Positions 12,450 to 24,027 of a stretch of 64,000 nucleotides of DNA are shown in pieces. The translations under genes and the position numbers were made by a program. Every line of letters begins with the position of its first letter. The stretch's first letter is position 1. The stretch covers positions 65,071,834 through 65,135,833 of the forward strand of contig NC_089272.1 in the NCBI RefSeq assembly GCF_963678975.1, read 5' to 3'. The notes beneath the pieces are model-generated. The model saw nothing but the letters and a program-made list of their open reading frames with translations. It did no database searches and was not told the origin of the DNA. The stretch comes from Dysidea avara. Its lineage: Eukaryota > Porifera > Demospongiae > Dictyoceratida > Dysideidae.

Positions 12450-14825
12450 CTTTAGACTCTATCTCACATTACATTCAGATTACTTACCTCATCCACGGCT
12501 GTTTCTGCTGTAGGCTCAGCAAAAGCGGCTGGTTTTCTTGCGATAATACTAGGGCCATGGCAACTATGCATCCTCACGTGACAAAATAATAACACTCGTT
12601 AAATCACTGCACGTGAACAATGCATAGCGATTGGATAAACCTAGATTTTGAGCATATGTTATATTGTGCCTGAAGGCGTGGAGTATATTAGAAAACAAGG
12701 TGGAGTATATGAGATTTATTACCCACCCAAAACAGCCTAAATAGAGTCTAATTAATGTTGAGAAAACTACGAGGCCTAGAGACATGAACTAAGTGGGGAT
12801 AGATTCGCCTGTGAATGAAGGCACAACCGTATAATAAGTACGCCTGTTCGTGCTGATGACCTTACCGTACGTGTAATTCTATATAATGCCCAGCACCACA
12901 CCCTTGTTTAATTACGGATTGCGCAAAGGAGATTAGTAAACATCCTTGCTGTGACTACAGCAGAGCCAGAGGCCACCTTACACGTAAACAACATTACAAG
13001 TATGTTTAAATGTTTGTAACTGTGTATTTTGCATGCAGGATATGCGCTCCAGGCATCATGCAGTGAACAACCAGCTGATGCGCTCATAAACAACCAGCTG
13101 GAACAACAAGGTAATGAGTAATGTAATACTTGTACTGATGGTTGTATTATAGGTCTACATCCTTCATCTGGCTTGCTAGCGGCTGGAATTATTTTCCACT
13201 CACTACTCACTGTGAGTCTGTAATAGCTAAACAAGAAGCCGATGCGGTGCTGCATATACAACAATGTGATAACTATCTCCTGTATGTTGTGCATGGCTGT
13301 ATGCATAATATTATAGACTGTGATCACTGTGCCAATGCGACACTGCTGATATACTGGCACATCACCAGTGGCCTCTAGTTACAACAGAGTCTGTTGTGTC
13401 ATATTGGCTTGATTGGGATCAATTGCTAATTGTGCCTTCACCATGTCCCTCTCACTTCACTGCTGAGTCATCTTCAGAGACATGTCACATCTACAATATA
13501 AACTTTCAATACAGCTAACTTAACTTGGTTTTTGTGCAAGTTGTGTTTTAGTATTGTGGTTTTCTGATGCCAGCTAAACTCCCTTGCCTATGTACGTATG
13601 CATATGTATCATTTCCACAGGTACACACACACTGCTCTGAGTGCTGCCTATGGCACTGTTTATACTTGCCCAATGGGTAGGTTGCAACATTGGTGTATGT
13701 ACTTGGTTGTATGCGACCAGGTCCTGGTAATTATACAACCAAGTACTAAGAATAATACGAAACGCGGTTAAAATTACGTCATAAATAAATAATTAATAAT
13801 TAATGTTTGAGAAAACTACGAGGCCTAGAGACATGAACTAACCGGGGATAGATTCGCCTGTGAATGAAGGCACAAACGTATAATCATCGCTCCTGTTTGT
13901 GCTGATGACTTGACCATACGTGTAATTCTATATAACACCCAGTACCACACCCTTGCTTAATTACTTACATATTGCGCGAAGAAGATTAGTGATGCCCGTG
14001 CAGGAGAGCCAGAAGCCACTTGTGTAAACAAGAAGATTACAAGTAAGTTTTTATGTTTGTAACATCTCAAGTCTCCATGCCAGCTGCCAGTGGATTCATT
14101 CACGTAAATAAACAATACAAGAAAACATTAAACTGACATATGCCACGCTATTTACAATAAGCTTACAGTTACATATAAAATACAAGTAAACAATTTTGTC
14201 TTGTGCAGCTGGCATGGCGAACTTTCTTTGTGTTGGTGTCAGGCAATTCAATACGTGCTTAATCTTTTTTGCCTTCACCTGGCGTAGCTACTAGGCTCTA
14301 GTGGCTTGGCTGTCTTCCTTTATCTGGTTCATCTGGCTTGCATACGCCTACAGCATTGTGTAGCTATCTCCTGAAAGTTGTGTATGCATAACTCTAGTGT
14401 GTCACCCATCACTGTGCCATTGCTACATCACTGATGAACCTTACTTAGCTCTAGTTGATGTTGATATGCATTGCTGTATATTGGCTAATAATTTTTATCT
14501 GCATGGTGATGTTGCCTATAATGTATTGCTGCATACAATACTGCAATAATGTATAGTTCTCTCCTGTATGTTTTGTATACATATACTTTGTACACATCAC
14601 TGTGCCATTACCACACCAATGATGTACTGGCACTTAGCTACTGGTGGCCTTTAGTTACGATGCCACTATTGTGTTATATCTGTCACTACTGTGACATATT
14701 GAGTTGATTTGGAGATAATGCATTCACCACCTAATAGCCTCACCGGGGGGCTGTCACGTTGGTGTATGTACTTGGTTGTATGTGACGCGGTCCTAGTAAT
14801 AATAATAATAATAATAATTATACAA

Positions 14826-15735
14826 CCAGATGATGAGGAAAGCAGAGTCAGGTACTTTGGAATCTGTCATGGATGCTCAAGAGTTGTGCAACAGATTTTC
14901 TGTTAAGTCCAACTACAAATTTTGTCCCGGAATTAATCCACACCATTACAGATCACACCACTTAGATGCAATCCGGTTTAACAGTTTGACTGTTAGACAG
15001 ACGCTAGAGCCTTTTGACCGTGTTGACTCAGTCAATTGTCAACTGTAGTTCCAACTGGCCAGCAATGCTACTAGAGCAGATGCAAAGGAAGTGCAGTGCT
15101 CAGCATGTAAAAGATTAGTGTTTACTTGCCAGAGACGTTGAACACTGAAAGAGAGCCCAAGCCGTAAAGTGAAAAGGCAGTCATCATCTTCAAGAGCAAG
15201 ACTGACATACATGTTTCCTGCCAGCCAACAGAAGAGAAGGTCCAATGCACAGGCTGCCAGATCTAATATGATGAGGAAGTTGAAGAGGTACAGTGAAGCA
15301 GATGTGACGTTAAATGATGATCAACATGAAGAGATGTGTTCAATTGTGCGTGGGATTAGTGATGAAGAACTAGGGAAGGTACTTTTAGAAGGAAGTGAAC
15401 ATGGTGTGGGCGAGTTGATGAAAGAAATATGGTACACAGACAGCAAGCGTCAACAACAGCAATTTGTACATGACCAATCTAAAAACGGTAAGTTTGGTCT
15501 TTCAATGATTTGTAAACTTCACTTACAAAATATTTTGCTTCTGTAGTTTCTGGAGCACGGGGCAACAGGTGGAGCATGATAACTATCAGGATTGGTAAGC
15601 TATATTTTCAAAAAACAACATGTGATTTTTTTTGCAGCTTTAACTGTGTATACTAGAAGCCCTGCTGCTTATGAAGCTCTCAAGAGTTTTGGGATTATTC
15701 AGTTGCCATCAAAGTCTACTCTACAGTCTTATGCA
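14826..15735 (+). pseudogene. Broken transposase-associated gene
   Basis: Three exon-like pieces are seen. The first (14830-15490, interrupted by stops near 15046 and 15139) holds CSACKRLVFTCQRR, a basic Ser/Arg stretch (VKRQSSSSRARLTYM), RRSNAQAARSN and an acidic helix-rich end before a GTAAGT donor at 15487. The second (about 15547-15593) reads VSGARGNRWSMITIRI. The third (about 15638-15738) reads LTVYTRSPAAYEALKSFGII, a motif I associate with multi-copy transposase-like proteins. Coding stops exactly where the 81-bp satellite begins. In-frame stops mean it is not functional as read. Related in layout to 7137-7880. Confidence 0.5.
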
Positions 15736-15737
15736 TG

Positions 15738-16430
15738 ACCCTTAATCATGGTCAGGGGCCACACCAATACAACGCTGATCAATCGGAGTCACACAAGAAG
15801 TCACCATCCAGGAGGCTGACCCTTAATCATGGTCAGGGGCCACACCAATACAACACTCATCAATCAGAGTCACACAAGAAGTCATCATCCAGGAGGTTGA
15901 TCTTTGATCATGGTCAGGGGCCACACCAATACAACACTCATCAATCAGAGTCACACAAGAAGTCATCATCCAGGAGGTTGATCTTTTGATCATGGTCAGG
16001 GGCCACACCAATACAATGCTGATCAATCAGAGTCACACAAGAAGTCATCATCCAGGAGGTTGACCCTTAATCATGGTCAGGGGCCACACCAATACAACAC
16101 TCATCAATCAGATTCACACAAGAAGTCATCATCCAGGAGGTTGATCTTTGATCATGGTCAGGGGCCACACCAATACAACACTCATCAATCAGAGTCACAC
16201 AAGAAGTCATCATCCAGGAGGTTGATCTTTGATCATGGTCAGGGGCCACACCAATGCAACACTCATCAATCAGAGTCACACAAGAAGTCATCATCCAGGA
16301 GGCTGATCATGGTCAGGGGCCACACCAATACAATGCTAATCAATCAGATTCACACAAGAAGTCATCATCCAGGAGGTTGATCTTTGATCATGGTCAGGGG
16401 CCATACCAATACAACACTCATCAATCAGAG
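15738..16430. repeat. 81-bp minisatellite, about 8.5 copies
   Basis: Each unit carries CATGGTCAGGGGCCACACCA, CATCAATCAGA and AAGAAGTCATCATCCAGGAGG. The period of 27 codons leaves open frames on both strands (plus: NHGQGPHQYN...; minus: CCIGVAPDHD...). Some units differ by 1 bp or lack about 10 bp, which breaks those frames. It starts directly at the end of the pseudogene exon before it. Confidence 0.95.
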
Positions 16431-16707
16431 CAATCAATTTTTGCAGTCATAGCATGAACTGTATATGTAGTTTGGCTAGTTTTAGCATTTGACAGTGTCA
16501 CGCACGTAATCCATTGTGCCATCTGTGTGGGGTTGTTGCTTCAGTGTTCATGTAATCTATTTCTAGTCATAGAACAAACTGGCAGGACAGTTGTAGCGAT
16601 TTACCGTGATCAATTGTGCTGTCTGAGTGGATTGATTTGTAACATTCCTTACATAACTATACAGCACAGGCGTGTAGGCACAAGTGTATTAGCCCAAGAG
16701 TAGTGTA
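16431..16707. other. Short spacer, start of 19-bp minisatellite
   Basis: Nothing coding. Its last 40 bp (GTGTATTAGCCCAAG, TAGTGTA) are the same minisatellite that resumes after the LTR element, so the element inserted into the left edge of that array. Confidence 0.6.
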
Positions 16708-16873
16708 TGTAACAATAGTGACATCGTAGTAATTTAGAGCTCTAGAAATAAGTAGAATATAATTGTAACACGTGTACCTGAGTTAAAAAAAAGCTTTAAT
16801 TAGAACAGACCGTGTGGCGGGTTAACTAGACAATATTAGTGGAATACTTTGAGATCGACCCCTCGAAGCTACA
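16708..16873 (+). repeat. 5' LTR
   Basis: Begins TGTAACA and ends CTACA. Shares AGAGCTCTAGAAATAA, CACGTGTACCTGAGTTA, GCTTTAATTAGAACAGACCG and TAACTA with the right LTR. Short for a gypsy LTR (about 150-165 bp). Confidence 0.85.
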
Positions 16874-16874
16874 G

Positions 16875-16892
16875 TGGAGGTCCCACCGAGAT
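16875..16892 (+). promoter_or_regulatory. Primer binding site, tRNA-Gln type
   Basis: TGGAGGTCCCACCGAGAT starts one base after the LTR. It is complementary to the 3' end of eukaryotic tRNA-Gln including CCA, as I remember that tRNA. It would prime minus-strand DNA synthesis. Confidence 0.7.
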
Positions 16893-18526
16893 GGACACAG
16901 GATCTACCGTCGAACCAGGGATGTCTGGGAATGTTTCAGTAATGCAGGAATCCATGAGTGAGTCGCAAGAGGACACCTTCGCATCGGAGCAGGATGGTAG
17001 TGAATCTGAATGGGTGCCTGAGAGCCCTACTTACCCCTTGAATTCGAAACGTGCGAAGATGGAACAGCTACAACGGATTGCTGAATCACTAGGATTACCA
17101 TCAAGTGGAACCGCTGTGGTAACAAGGCAGCTTATTGAGGGGAAACTCATTGAGATGGAGAGAGAAATGCTCAGGTCGTCGTGCAAGAGTCAAGTGAGAA
17201 GCCCGCCATATTTTCAATTGATGAAAGTGGTGTAATCTGTATTGCAAAACCACGTGAGCAAATGACTCGCGCGAGTCAACCGGTTGACGCGAAGGATGAC
17301 GGGGCCTCGGTAGAACTGCACAGTGCACTGCACGATATGGGTGGTGAGGTAGACAGTTTAAAGAAAGCCCTTGAAGCCTAAAAACAAGAGCTCCAAGAAA
17401 TGCAGGAGAGGCTACGCGAAACTCGGGATGTACTCGATGATACTACAACAAGGTGCCAGCAACTGCAGAGTGATCAATGGAATAGAGGGCTGCATTAGAG
17501 AAAGAAAAGAAGAAAATGAAGAAGGTTTGGTGGGAGAAATGTGAAATGCAACTGGCTAATGAAGATGCACTAGATGCAAAGAATATGGAGATAGCTAGGC
17601 TGACGGCACGCCTACTTAACTGTACCTTGCCTTCCAGCTCCCCACCATTGCTCAGGAACTCTGATCATTCACTGTCAAGAGATACTGACCACAGAATGGA
17701 TGGAACAAATGTAACACATCGTCGAGGCAAAGCCCCTCCTGTTGATTCATTTAGTGCGGAAGGATTAGAGGAACATTGGGATGAATGGTTGCCCACTTTC
17801 GAGAGGGCTGCTGATTGGAATAGTTGGAATGATGCAGAGCGGCTACTACAGTTAGCTGGCCACTTAAGAGGCAAGGCTAGGCAAGAATTCTCCTTACTTA
17901 CCTCTGATGAAAGATCCACGTTTGATAAAGCGAAGAATGCAATGAGAAATAGGCTGGAAGTCGGCAGCAAAGCTTTAAGCAGCCCAGGACTTTAGGCATG
18001 CAACACAGGGTGCCCAAGAATCAGTGTCAGACTATGTGTTAAGGCTTGAAAAGACGTTTAGAAGGGCATATGGTAGGGATCTTATGGCTGAGGAGACAAG
18101 ACGTGCCCTCCTTTATGCTCAGTTACAAGAAGGGCTTAAATATGTCTTAATGAAGGCACCTGCAGTCTCAGGTGCACAAGAGTACAAGGAGCTCTGTGTT
18201 GCGGCCAAGAATGAGGAACGTCGCTTGAGTGAGTTAAGCAAGAGACAACAATACCTTAGAGAAAGCAAGTCTGAGGCTACAACAAAATTCCCATATAGGA
18301 GACCAGAAAGGTTTGGGTGTACATCCTTGAATGCGTCCCAAAGCAAGAGTGGGGACACCAGTGGTTTGTAAGGGAGGCTACTAGTAGCCGCAGTGTTAGT
18401 CAGAAGAGATGCTATATTTGTAATAGTGCGAACCACCTAGCTCACCAATGTAGGGCTCCAAGAACAGAGAGTACAGGCAGATCACAAAAAGCAGCCAATG
18501 GCAGCAAAGCAGGTCACAATCCATAG
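16891..18526 (+). pseudogene. gag region of the gypsy element, frameshifted
   Basis: Consecutive overlapping frames (16849-17235, 17181-17381, 17516-17995, 18024-18371, 18317-18526) make up one broken gag. A SAP-like LQRIAESLGLPSSG helix pair comes first, then a coiled coil. The capsid-like core contains WDEWLPTFERAADWN, LLQLAGHLRGKARQEF and, after a frame change, SVSDYVLRLEKTFRRAYGRD. A CCHC zinc knuckle follows (CYICNSANHLAHQC, about 18411-18452). Stops and shifts at about 17230, 17380, 17495, 17995 and 18370 mean no intact Gag can be made. Confidence 0.75.
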
Positions 18527-18639
18527 CAGCCACACTGGAAGTGATGCAGTGAATCCAATTGACCTGTTGCTCTCTGACCCCTAGGATGATGCAGTCCTCC
18601 AGGTTAGAATTACTGACCGGAGAAGTGAAGCACAGACGT

Positions 18640-18730
18640 TAAAGTGGAGGTTAATGGTGTACCAGCTTTTGGCATCGTAGATTCAGCCGCAGACATAACT
18701 ATCATGGGGGGTAAGTTGTTCAAGCAAGTA
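18640..18730 (+). pseudogene. Aspartic protease remnant of the gypsy element
   Basis: VNGVPAFGIVDSAADITIMG is the active-site region of a retroviral-type aspartic protease, with D-S-A where D-S/T-G is usual. It is short and sits in a frame interrupted both sides. Confidence 0.6.
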
Positions 18731-19465
18731 GCAAGTGAGGCTTACGGAAGAAAGACTTCAAACTAGCAGACAAGCGGTGTACATACAACCGTCAACCTTT
18801 CCACCTTGATGGCCGGATGGATCTAGACATCACAATGTGCACAAAACAATGTGCACTCCAGTGTACATCAAGTTGGATGCTCCTGATGAATTGTTACTCT
18901 CAGAGGGTGTGTGTAGGCAACTGGACATAGTAACTTACCATAAGGATGTGTATCCACGCAAGGGAAACCGTGGAGCAAATGACGAGAAAAAGGTTAAAAC
19001 AGTACGAGTAAATATGGTACAAACTGTGCGGGTTTTGTCCCATCAGAATATTGCAGTCCAGGTGAAGATTGACGGGAAGGACGGGACTTTGCTAGCGGAA
19101 CCTGATAGTGATCTTGAGGCAGTGACTGGGTTGCAGGTGGAAGATATTTAGTACAACTCACGAAAGAGGGCTTGGCCCATGTAGTGCTTTCTAACATGAC
19201 TGGCTGTTCAATCTGTGTGAATGCAGGGACCATGATTGGGGTGGCTGCAGAAGTGGATATTGTGGAAGGAGACAAACCAGTGCCCCATGACTCGGTCTTA
19301 AGTGAAACTTTAGCATTAGATGAAATAAATGATGGAACGAGTATTGTCAAGAAAACATTGGGTCAGTTAGTGATCGAAAAAGAAAACTTCAGGAACTTGT
19401 AGGCAAGCCCAAACTTCTGGATGAAAAACAAACACAAGATCTGTTAAACCTTATAACCAGCCACC

Positions 19466-20179
19466 ATGCGGCATTTTGCTTGGACAGTCAAGAGAGAGGT
19501 GAAACTGACCTGGTTGAAATGGAGATATACACTGGAGAAGAAGCTCCTCAACGGGCTGCTGCTCGTCGTATGCCGTTTGCAGTACGACGAGGTAGCAAGG
19601 CAACTGAGTAGCATGCTGGAGGCTGGGGTCACAGAACCATTGAACAGTCCATGGTCCAGTCCAGTGGTGATGGTAGGGAAGAAAGTTGGGAGCTTGAAAT
19701 TCTGTGTGGACTACAGGAGGCTCAACAAGGTCACAAGGAAAGACACCTTCCCACTACCACGGGTGGATGACCCATTGGATCAGATTGGACAGTCAAAATA
19801 CTTCACAACACTAGAACTGGCTAGCGGGTACTGGCAGATTAGGATCTCCCCTGGCTCACGGGAGAAGACTGCGTTTGTTACACCATATGGGCTGTTTCAA
19901 TTTAGGGTGATGTCGTTTGCACCGGCAGTCTTCCAGAGACTAATGCAGATTGTGTTAATGGGCCTGAACCCAGTAGATGGAAACTAATTTGTCTCTGTGT
20001 ACATTGATGATGTACTAATATACTCTAGAACTCTACCAGAACACTTGGAGCACCTTAAGTTAGTAATCCAAAGGATAGAGCAAGCAGGTTTGAAGCTGAA
20101 GCCCAGCAAGTGCTGTTTTGTGAGAGAGGAAGTGGAGTATTTGGGCCATATTCTCACTCCCAATCGGCCTCAAGACTAA
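19466..20179 (+). pseudogene. Reverse transcriptase of the gypsy element, broken
   Basis: FCVDYRRLNKVT, YFTTLELASGYWQI and TPYGLFQFRVMSFA are Ty3/gypsy RT blocks, followed after an in-frame stop (about 19985) by YIDDVLIYS, the YxDD box. The first catalytic aspartate (normally LDL.SGYWQI) reads Glu here. A short frame break follows at about 20179 before the connection to RNase H. Confidence 0.85.
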
Positions 20180-20329
20180 CCTGCGAATAGTAGAAGCAGT
20201 TAGAGAATAGCCTCAGCCACAGAATGTGAAGGAAATCAGGCAGTTTCTGGGTCTGAGTCATGCTATCGGAGGTTTACTAAGAATTTCGCAGCTCTAGCCC
20301 AATCCCTGACAGCCCTTATTAGGAGCAAT

Positions 20330-21154
20330 GTGGAATTTGAATGGACAGCAGGATGTCAAGATGCATTTGATGGGCTGAAGCGATGTTTAATATCCACACC
20401 AGTGCTGTGTTACCCATCATTTGATACTCTGTTTATACTAGAGACAGATGCCAGCATAACAGGGATTGGTGCTATTCTTTCTCAGGTTCAGGGCAATGGG
20501 CAGTGCCACCCAGCTGCGTATGCAAGTAGATCATTAACTGCTGCTGAACGGAACTATGGCATCACAGAATTGGAGACACTTGCAGTCGTGTGGGCTATCA
20601 CACATTTTCATTCTTATTTGTATGGTCACCAGGTGACTGTATTTACAGATCACTCTGCAGTACAAGCTATCCTCAATACACCCACGCTATCAGGAAAACA
20701 TGCAAGGTGGTGGTCCAGAGTGTATGGATCTGGGGTTGGTGAGGTTAACATCGTCTATCATTCTGGAAAGACAAATGCTAATGCCAATGAACCCATGCTT
20801 CCCACACCCCAGGAAGGCATTGGTGAGTGTGAGATACAAGTAGCAGTAGTAAGTGGTGGGCCAGCTACCAGCATCGACACGTTATTGCTGACTAGCCCAG
20901 TGGCCAGTACCCCTGTCTCTTTTGGTGAAGAGCAAAGGAAAGATACTTCAGTTAGGGAAGTGATCTACTTTCTGGAAACCGAGGAGCTACCAACTGATCC
21001 CAAGCGAGCTAAGAAGATGGCAGCTCAACAATCCTTGTTGCTATCATGGATGATGTGTTGTACTATGTTGACCCTAAACGTGATCATCAGAGGAGAATTG
21101 TTGTACCTAACCATCTCAGGGAAAGAATCCTTGGAGAGGCACATCGTGGACTGA
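20330..21154 (+). pseudogene. RNase H domain of the gypsy element
   Basis: FILETDASITGIGAILSQ, AYASRSLTAAERNY, ITELETLAVVWAI and VFTDHSAVQAIL are the RNase H blocks carrying the acidic active-site residues. The frame is open for 274 codons and overlaps the integrase frame by about 110 bp in another frame, which implies an indel. Confidence 0.85.
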
Positions 21155-21888
21155 TGAGTGGTCATTTTTCAGGTAGACGTACTTTTAGCACCTTAGCTAA
21201 ACACTGGCGGTGGGAGGGTATATATGCTGATACCCTGAAGTATGTGGAGAGTTTCCCAGAGTGTACTATTGCTGCAGGAACAGGGAGGCTTTACAAACCA
21301 CCCTTACACCCAATACCCGTAAGCAGACCATTTCAGATCGTTGGTGCAGACTTGATGGAGCTTCCCAAGACCCAGAAGGGCAACAGGCAAGTGCTTGTAT
21401 TACAAGACTACCTCACCAAGTGGCCATTGGCATATGCCCTCTCTGACCAGAGAACAGAGTCTGTTGCCCATGTCTTAATGGAGGAAGTTGTTCCTTTTTA
21501 TGGGGTTCCTGAGGCTCTACTTACTGACAGAGGAACTGATTTACTGTCTCACTTAATGAGAGATCTCTGTGAGTTGCTGGGAATTACCAAACTGAACACT
21601 ACTGCATACCATCCAGAACGTGATGGCTTGGTTGAAAGGCTCAACAGAACGCTGAAAGCTATGTGGCGGAAGCATGCTGCCAGGTATGGAAACCAATGGG
21701 ATCAATGCTTACCTAATGTATTGTGGGCATATAGGAACACGCCGCACGAAAGCACAGGAGAGAAACCCTCCTTTCTGCTCTTTGGTTGGGATTTAAGGAG
21801 GGTTAGGGTTAGGGTTACACTACCCACAGAGGCAGCATTCCTGGAACCCTCCCAGTTAGTTCCTAGTAGTGTTGAACATAATCGATAG
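21046..21888 (+). pseudogene. Integrase of the gypsy element
   Basis: An HHCC-like N-terminal part (HRGLMSGHFSGRRTF...FPECTIA; the two cysteines are not both in place) is followed by the DDE core: VGADLMEL, LTDRGTDL and YHPERDGLVERLNRTLK, so the three acidic residues are present. WAYRNTPHESTGEKPSFLLFG follows. At 21799-21817 the coding contains three TTAGGG-type units read as Arg-Val, an unusual insert. The frame ends at 21888; the C-terminal chromodomain-like region appears only as fragments to about 22500. Confidence 0.85.
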
Positions 21889-22517
21889 GAAGTGATGTTG
21901 TCGCTCTCCTCAGCACGTTAGCTGGCTGCTGAGTCAATCAGAAGCATTACAAGGAAGTATACGACTGGAAGACTAAGCAAATAGACTACCAGGTGGGGGA
22001 TTGGGTATTCATTAGGTTTCCTGCAGAAAAAACAGGTCAGAATCGTGAGCTTTCAAATCCATGGCATGGACCACACCGTATCCTGTCTAGGAAGGACCCA
22101 GATGTAACTGCTTCAAAGGTACATTTCCCCCAAGAAGGACAGATCCAAGTGCACCAGCAACGAGTGACCTGATGCCCCCCAGAGTTAATTATAGGGTATT
22201 ATTGGTATGGGCCCAAGAAGCACAGCAACGGGAAGGTGCCACCATGGGTTGAAAGACTGACAAGGAAAGGTGATGAATGCTCAGCTGAAACTCTAGTTGT
22301 TGATACTGACAGAGGAGATTGTGAGGAGGATAAGTCTACTAAGGAACTGGTGGAAGACATTGACGAGGGGGGGCTAGAAGATGAGGCAAGGATGAGAACA
22401 ACTGAAGCCACTGGGCTACAGATGGCAAGACCAAGGAACACTTATGATGGATGCCCATATTCCTTGGGGCAGAGAATAACTACTCCCAAGAGATATCAGC
22501 AAGCTTGGGACGATCTT

Positions 22518-22532
22518 TAAAAGAGGAGGGAG
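22518..22532 (+). promoter_or_regulatory. Polypurine tract
   Basis: AAAAGAGGAGGGAG just before the right LTR, the expected primer for plus-strand synthesis. Confidence 0.75.
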
Positions 22533-22535
22533 TGA

Positions 22536-22686
22536 TGTAACACTGTATATAGAGCTCTAGAAATAATTAGAATATAATGGTATCACGTGTACCTGAGTTA
22601 GAAAAGCTTTAATTAGAACAGACCGTGTGGCAGGTTAACTAAACAATATTAACCGAATACTTAGAGATTAACTCTTCAAATCTACA
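22536..22686 (+). repeat. 3' LTR
   Basis: Begins TGTAACACTG and ends ATCTACA. About 15 bp shorter than the left LTR, mainly near its start. Confidence 0.85.
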
Positions 22687-22736
22687 TGTATTAGCCCCCG
22701 TTGGCTATAACTAATAACACACTTAATAACACATTA

Positions 22737-23345
22737 GCCCAAGTGTACTGTATTTGCTCAAGTGTACTGTATTTGCTCAAGTGTACTGTATTAGCCCAAG
22801 TGTACTGTATTAGCCCAAGTGTAGTGTATTAGCTCAAGTGTACTGTATTAGCTCAAGTGTACTGTATTAGCCCAAGTGTACTGTATTTGCCCAAGTGTAG
22901 TGTATTAGCTCAAGTGTACTGTATTAGCCCAAGTGTAGTGTATTAGCCCAAGTGTACTGCATTTGCTCAAGTGTACTGTATTAGCCCAAGTGTACTGTAT
23001 TAGCCCAAGTGTAGTGTATTAGCCCAAGTGTAGTGTATTAGCTCAAGTGTACTGTATTTGCTCAAGTGTAGTGTATTAGCCCAAGTGTAGTGTATTAGCT
23101 CAAGTGTACTGTATTAGCCCAAGTGTACTGTATTAGCCCAAGTGTAGTGTATTAGCCCAAGTGTAGTGTATTAGCTCAAGTGTACTGTATTTGCTCAAGT
23201 GTAGTGTATTAGCCCAAGTGTAGTGTATTAGCTCAAGTGTACTGTATTAGCCCAAGTGTACTGTATTAGCCCAAGTGTAGTGTATTAGTCCAAGTGTAGT
23301 GTATTAGTCCAAGTGTAGTGTATTAGTCCAAGTGTAGTGTATTAG
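22737..23345. repeat. 19-bp minisatellite (AGTGTACTGTATTAGCCCA)
   Basis: About 32 units with consistent variants (ACT/AGT, GCCC/GCTC, ATTA/ATTT). A higher-order pattern is visible: a block of about six units recurs between about 22860 and 23280. Part of the same array lies left of the LTR element (16670-16707). Confidence 0.95.
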
Positions 23346-23425
23346 CCCAAGTGTAGTGTAGTGTAGTGTAGTGTAGTGTAGTGTAGTGTAGTGTAGTGTA
23401 GTGTAGTGTAGTGTAGTGTATTTAC
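23346..23425. repeat. (GTGTA)n pentanucleotide tract
   Basis: About 14 GTGTA units, evidently a collapse of the TAGTGTA part of the neighbouring 19-bp unit. Minisatellite-like phrases resume for about 40 bp after it. Confidence 0.95.
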
Positions 23426-23833
23426 CCAAGTGGACTATATTAGCCCAAGTGTAGTGTAGTGTAGTGTATTTGCCCAATTACCTATTTTACTGTATGACTC
23501 ATACAGTACAGTTATACAGCTAATTGGGACAGTACGGAAAATACAGTACAGTATGTGGTGACATTTTGATCCTTCCATGCAAAGTGAATAACAGTATGAC
23601 AATAGGTATGTATGTATATAACTAAATATCATACGTGGGCCATAAAGTGACATTTCGTTTTGACCCACACAATACTCAAGAGCAAGACTTGGTTGCTGCC
23701 AGCCAATTTTTACATACCTTAGTCATTTAGTGCTGCAAGTATTAAATCTCTCCTACATTACTGTAGGAAAGGTTTCATGGCTTGGCACTAAATCCCCCCT
23801 ACAAATTACTGCTGCACACTTCATTCGTAGCTG

Positions 23834-23932
23834 AAACAAATACTCGGTGAGCAGTCGTTACAAATACTCGGTGAGTAGTCATTACAAATACTTGGTGAGT
23901 AGTCGTTACAAATACTCGGTGAGCAGTCGTCA
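23834..23932. repeat. 24-bp tandem repeat, four copies
   Basis: Units read ACAAATACTCGGTGAGTAGT with small changes. The 74-residue minus frame over it is a repeat translation. Confidence 0.85.
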
Positions 23933-24027
23933 AGGATTTTGGTACCTGGATAGTAAAATTGGTACTCGTTAAGATCACATGACCCAGCTCACATGATTTA
24001 TTTGTCATCAGGGAGTGACACAATGAA

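Larger units (their letters stand above)
9025..14825. repeat. Head-to-tail array of large repeat units
   Basis: The same block recurs at about 9025, 9891, 12221, 13733 and, truncated, 14818. Each copy has ATTATACAACCAAGTACTA, then AAAACTACGAGGCCTAGAGAC and GATAGATTCGCCTGTGAA, then a tail with CACTGTGCCATTGC, ACTGGCAC, GTGGCCTCTAGTT and finally ACTTGGTTGTATGTG. TACTTGGTTGTA and TACAACCAAGTA meet at each junction as an inverted pair. Spacing is about 0.9, 2.3, 1.5 and 1.1 kb; the differences are partly explained by MITE insertions at 10.2, 10.9 and 12.3 kb. No convincing protein was found. Confidence 0.75.
16708..22686 (+). mobile_element. Ty3/gypsy LTR retrotransposon, decayed
   Basis: About 6 kb in the order LTR, PBS, gag, protease, RT, RNase H, integrase, PPT, LTR. 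Integrase after RNase H is the Ty3/gypsy order. The two LTRs are clearly related but diverged by substitutions and small indels, so the insertion is not recent. The last four bases before the left LTR and first four after the right LTR are both TGTA, a possible target duplication. Several frameshifts and stops break gag and pol. Confidence 0.9.

Noticed and set aside
9025..14825. CRISPR-like or prokaryotic repeat array
   Set aside because: The repeats are long, divergent and separated by related sequence, in a eukaryotic context with introns and telomere repeats.
15735..16457. His/Gln/Ser repeat proteins on both strands
   Set aside because: They come from the 81-bp satellite, whose period is a multiple of three; unit length changes break them.
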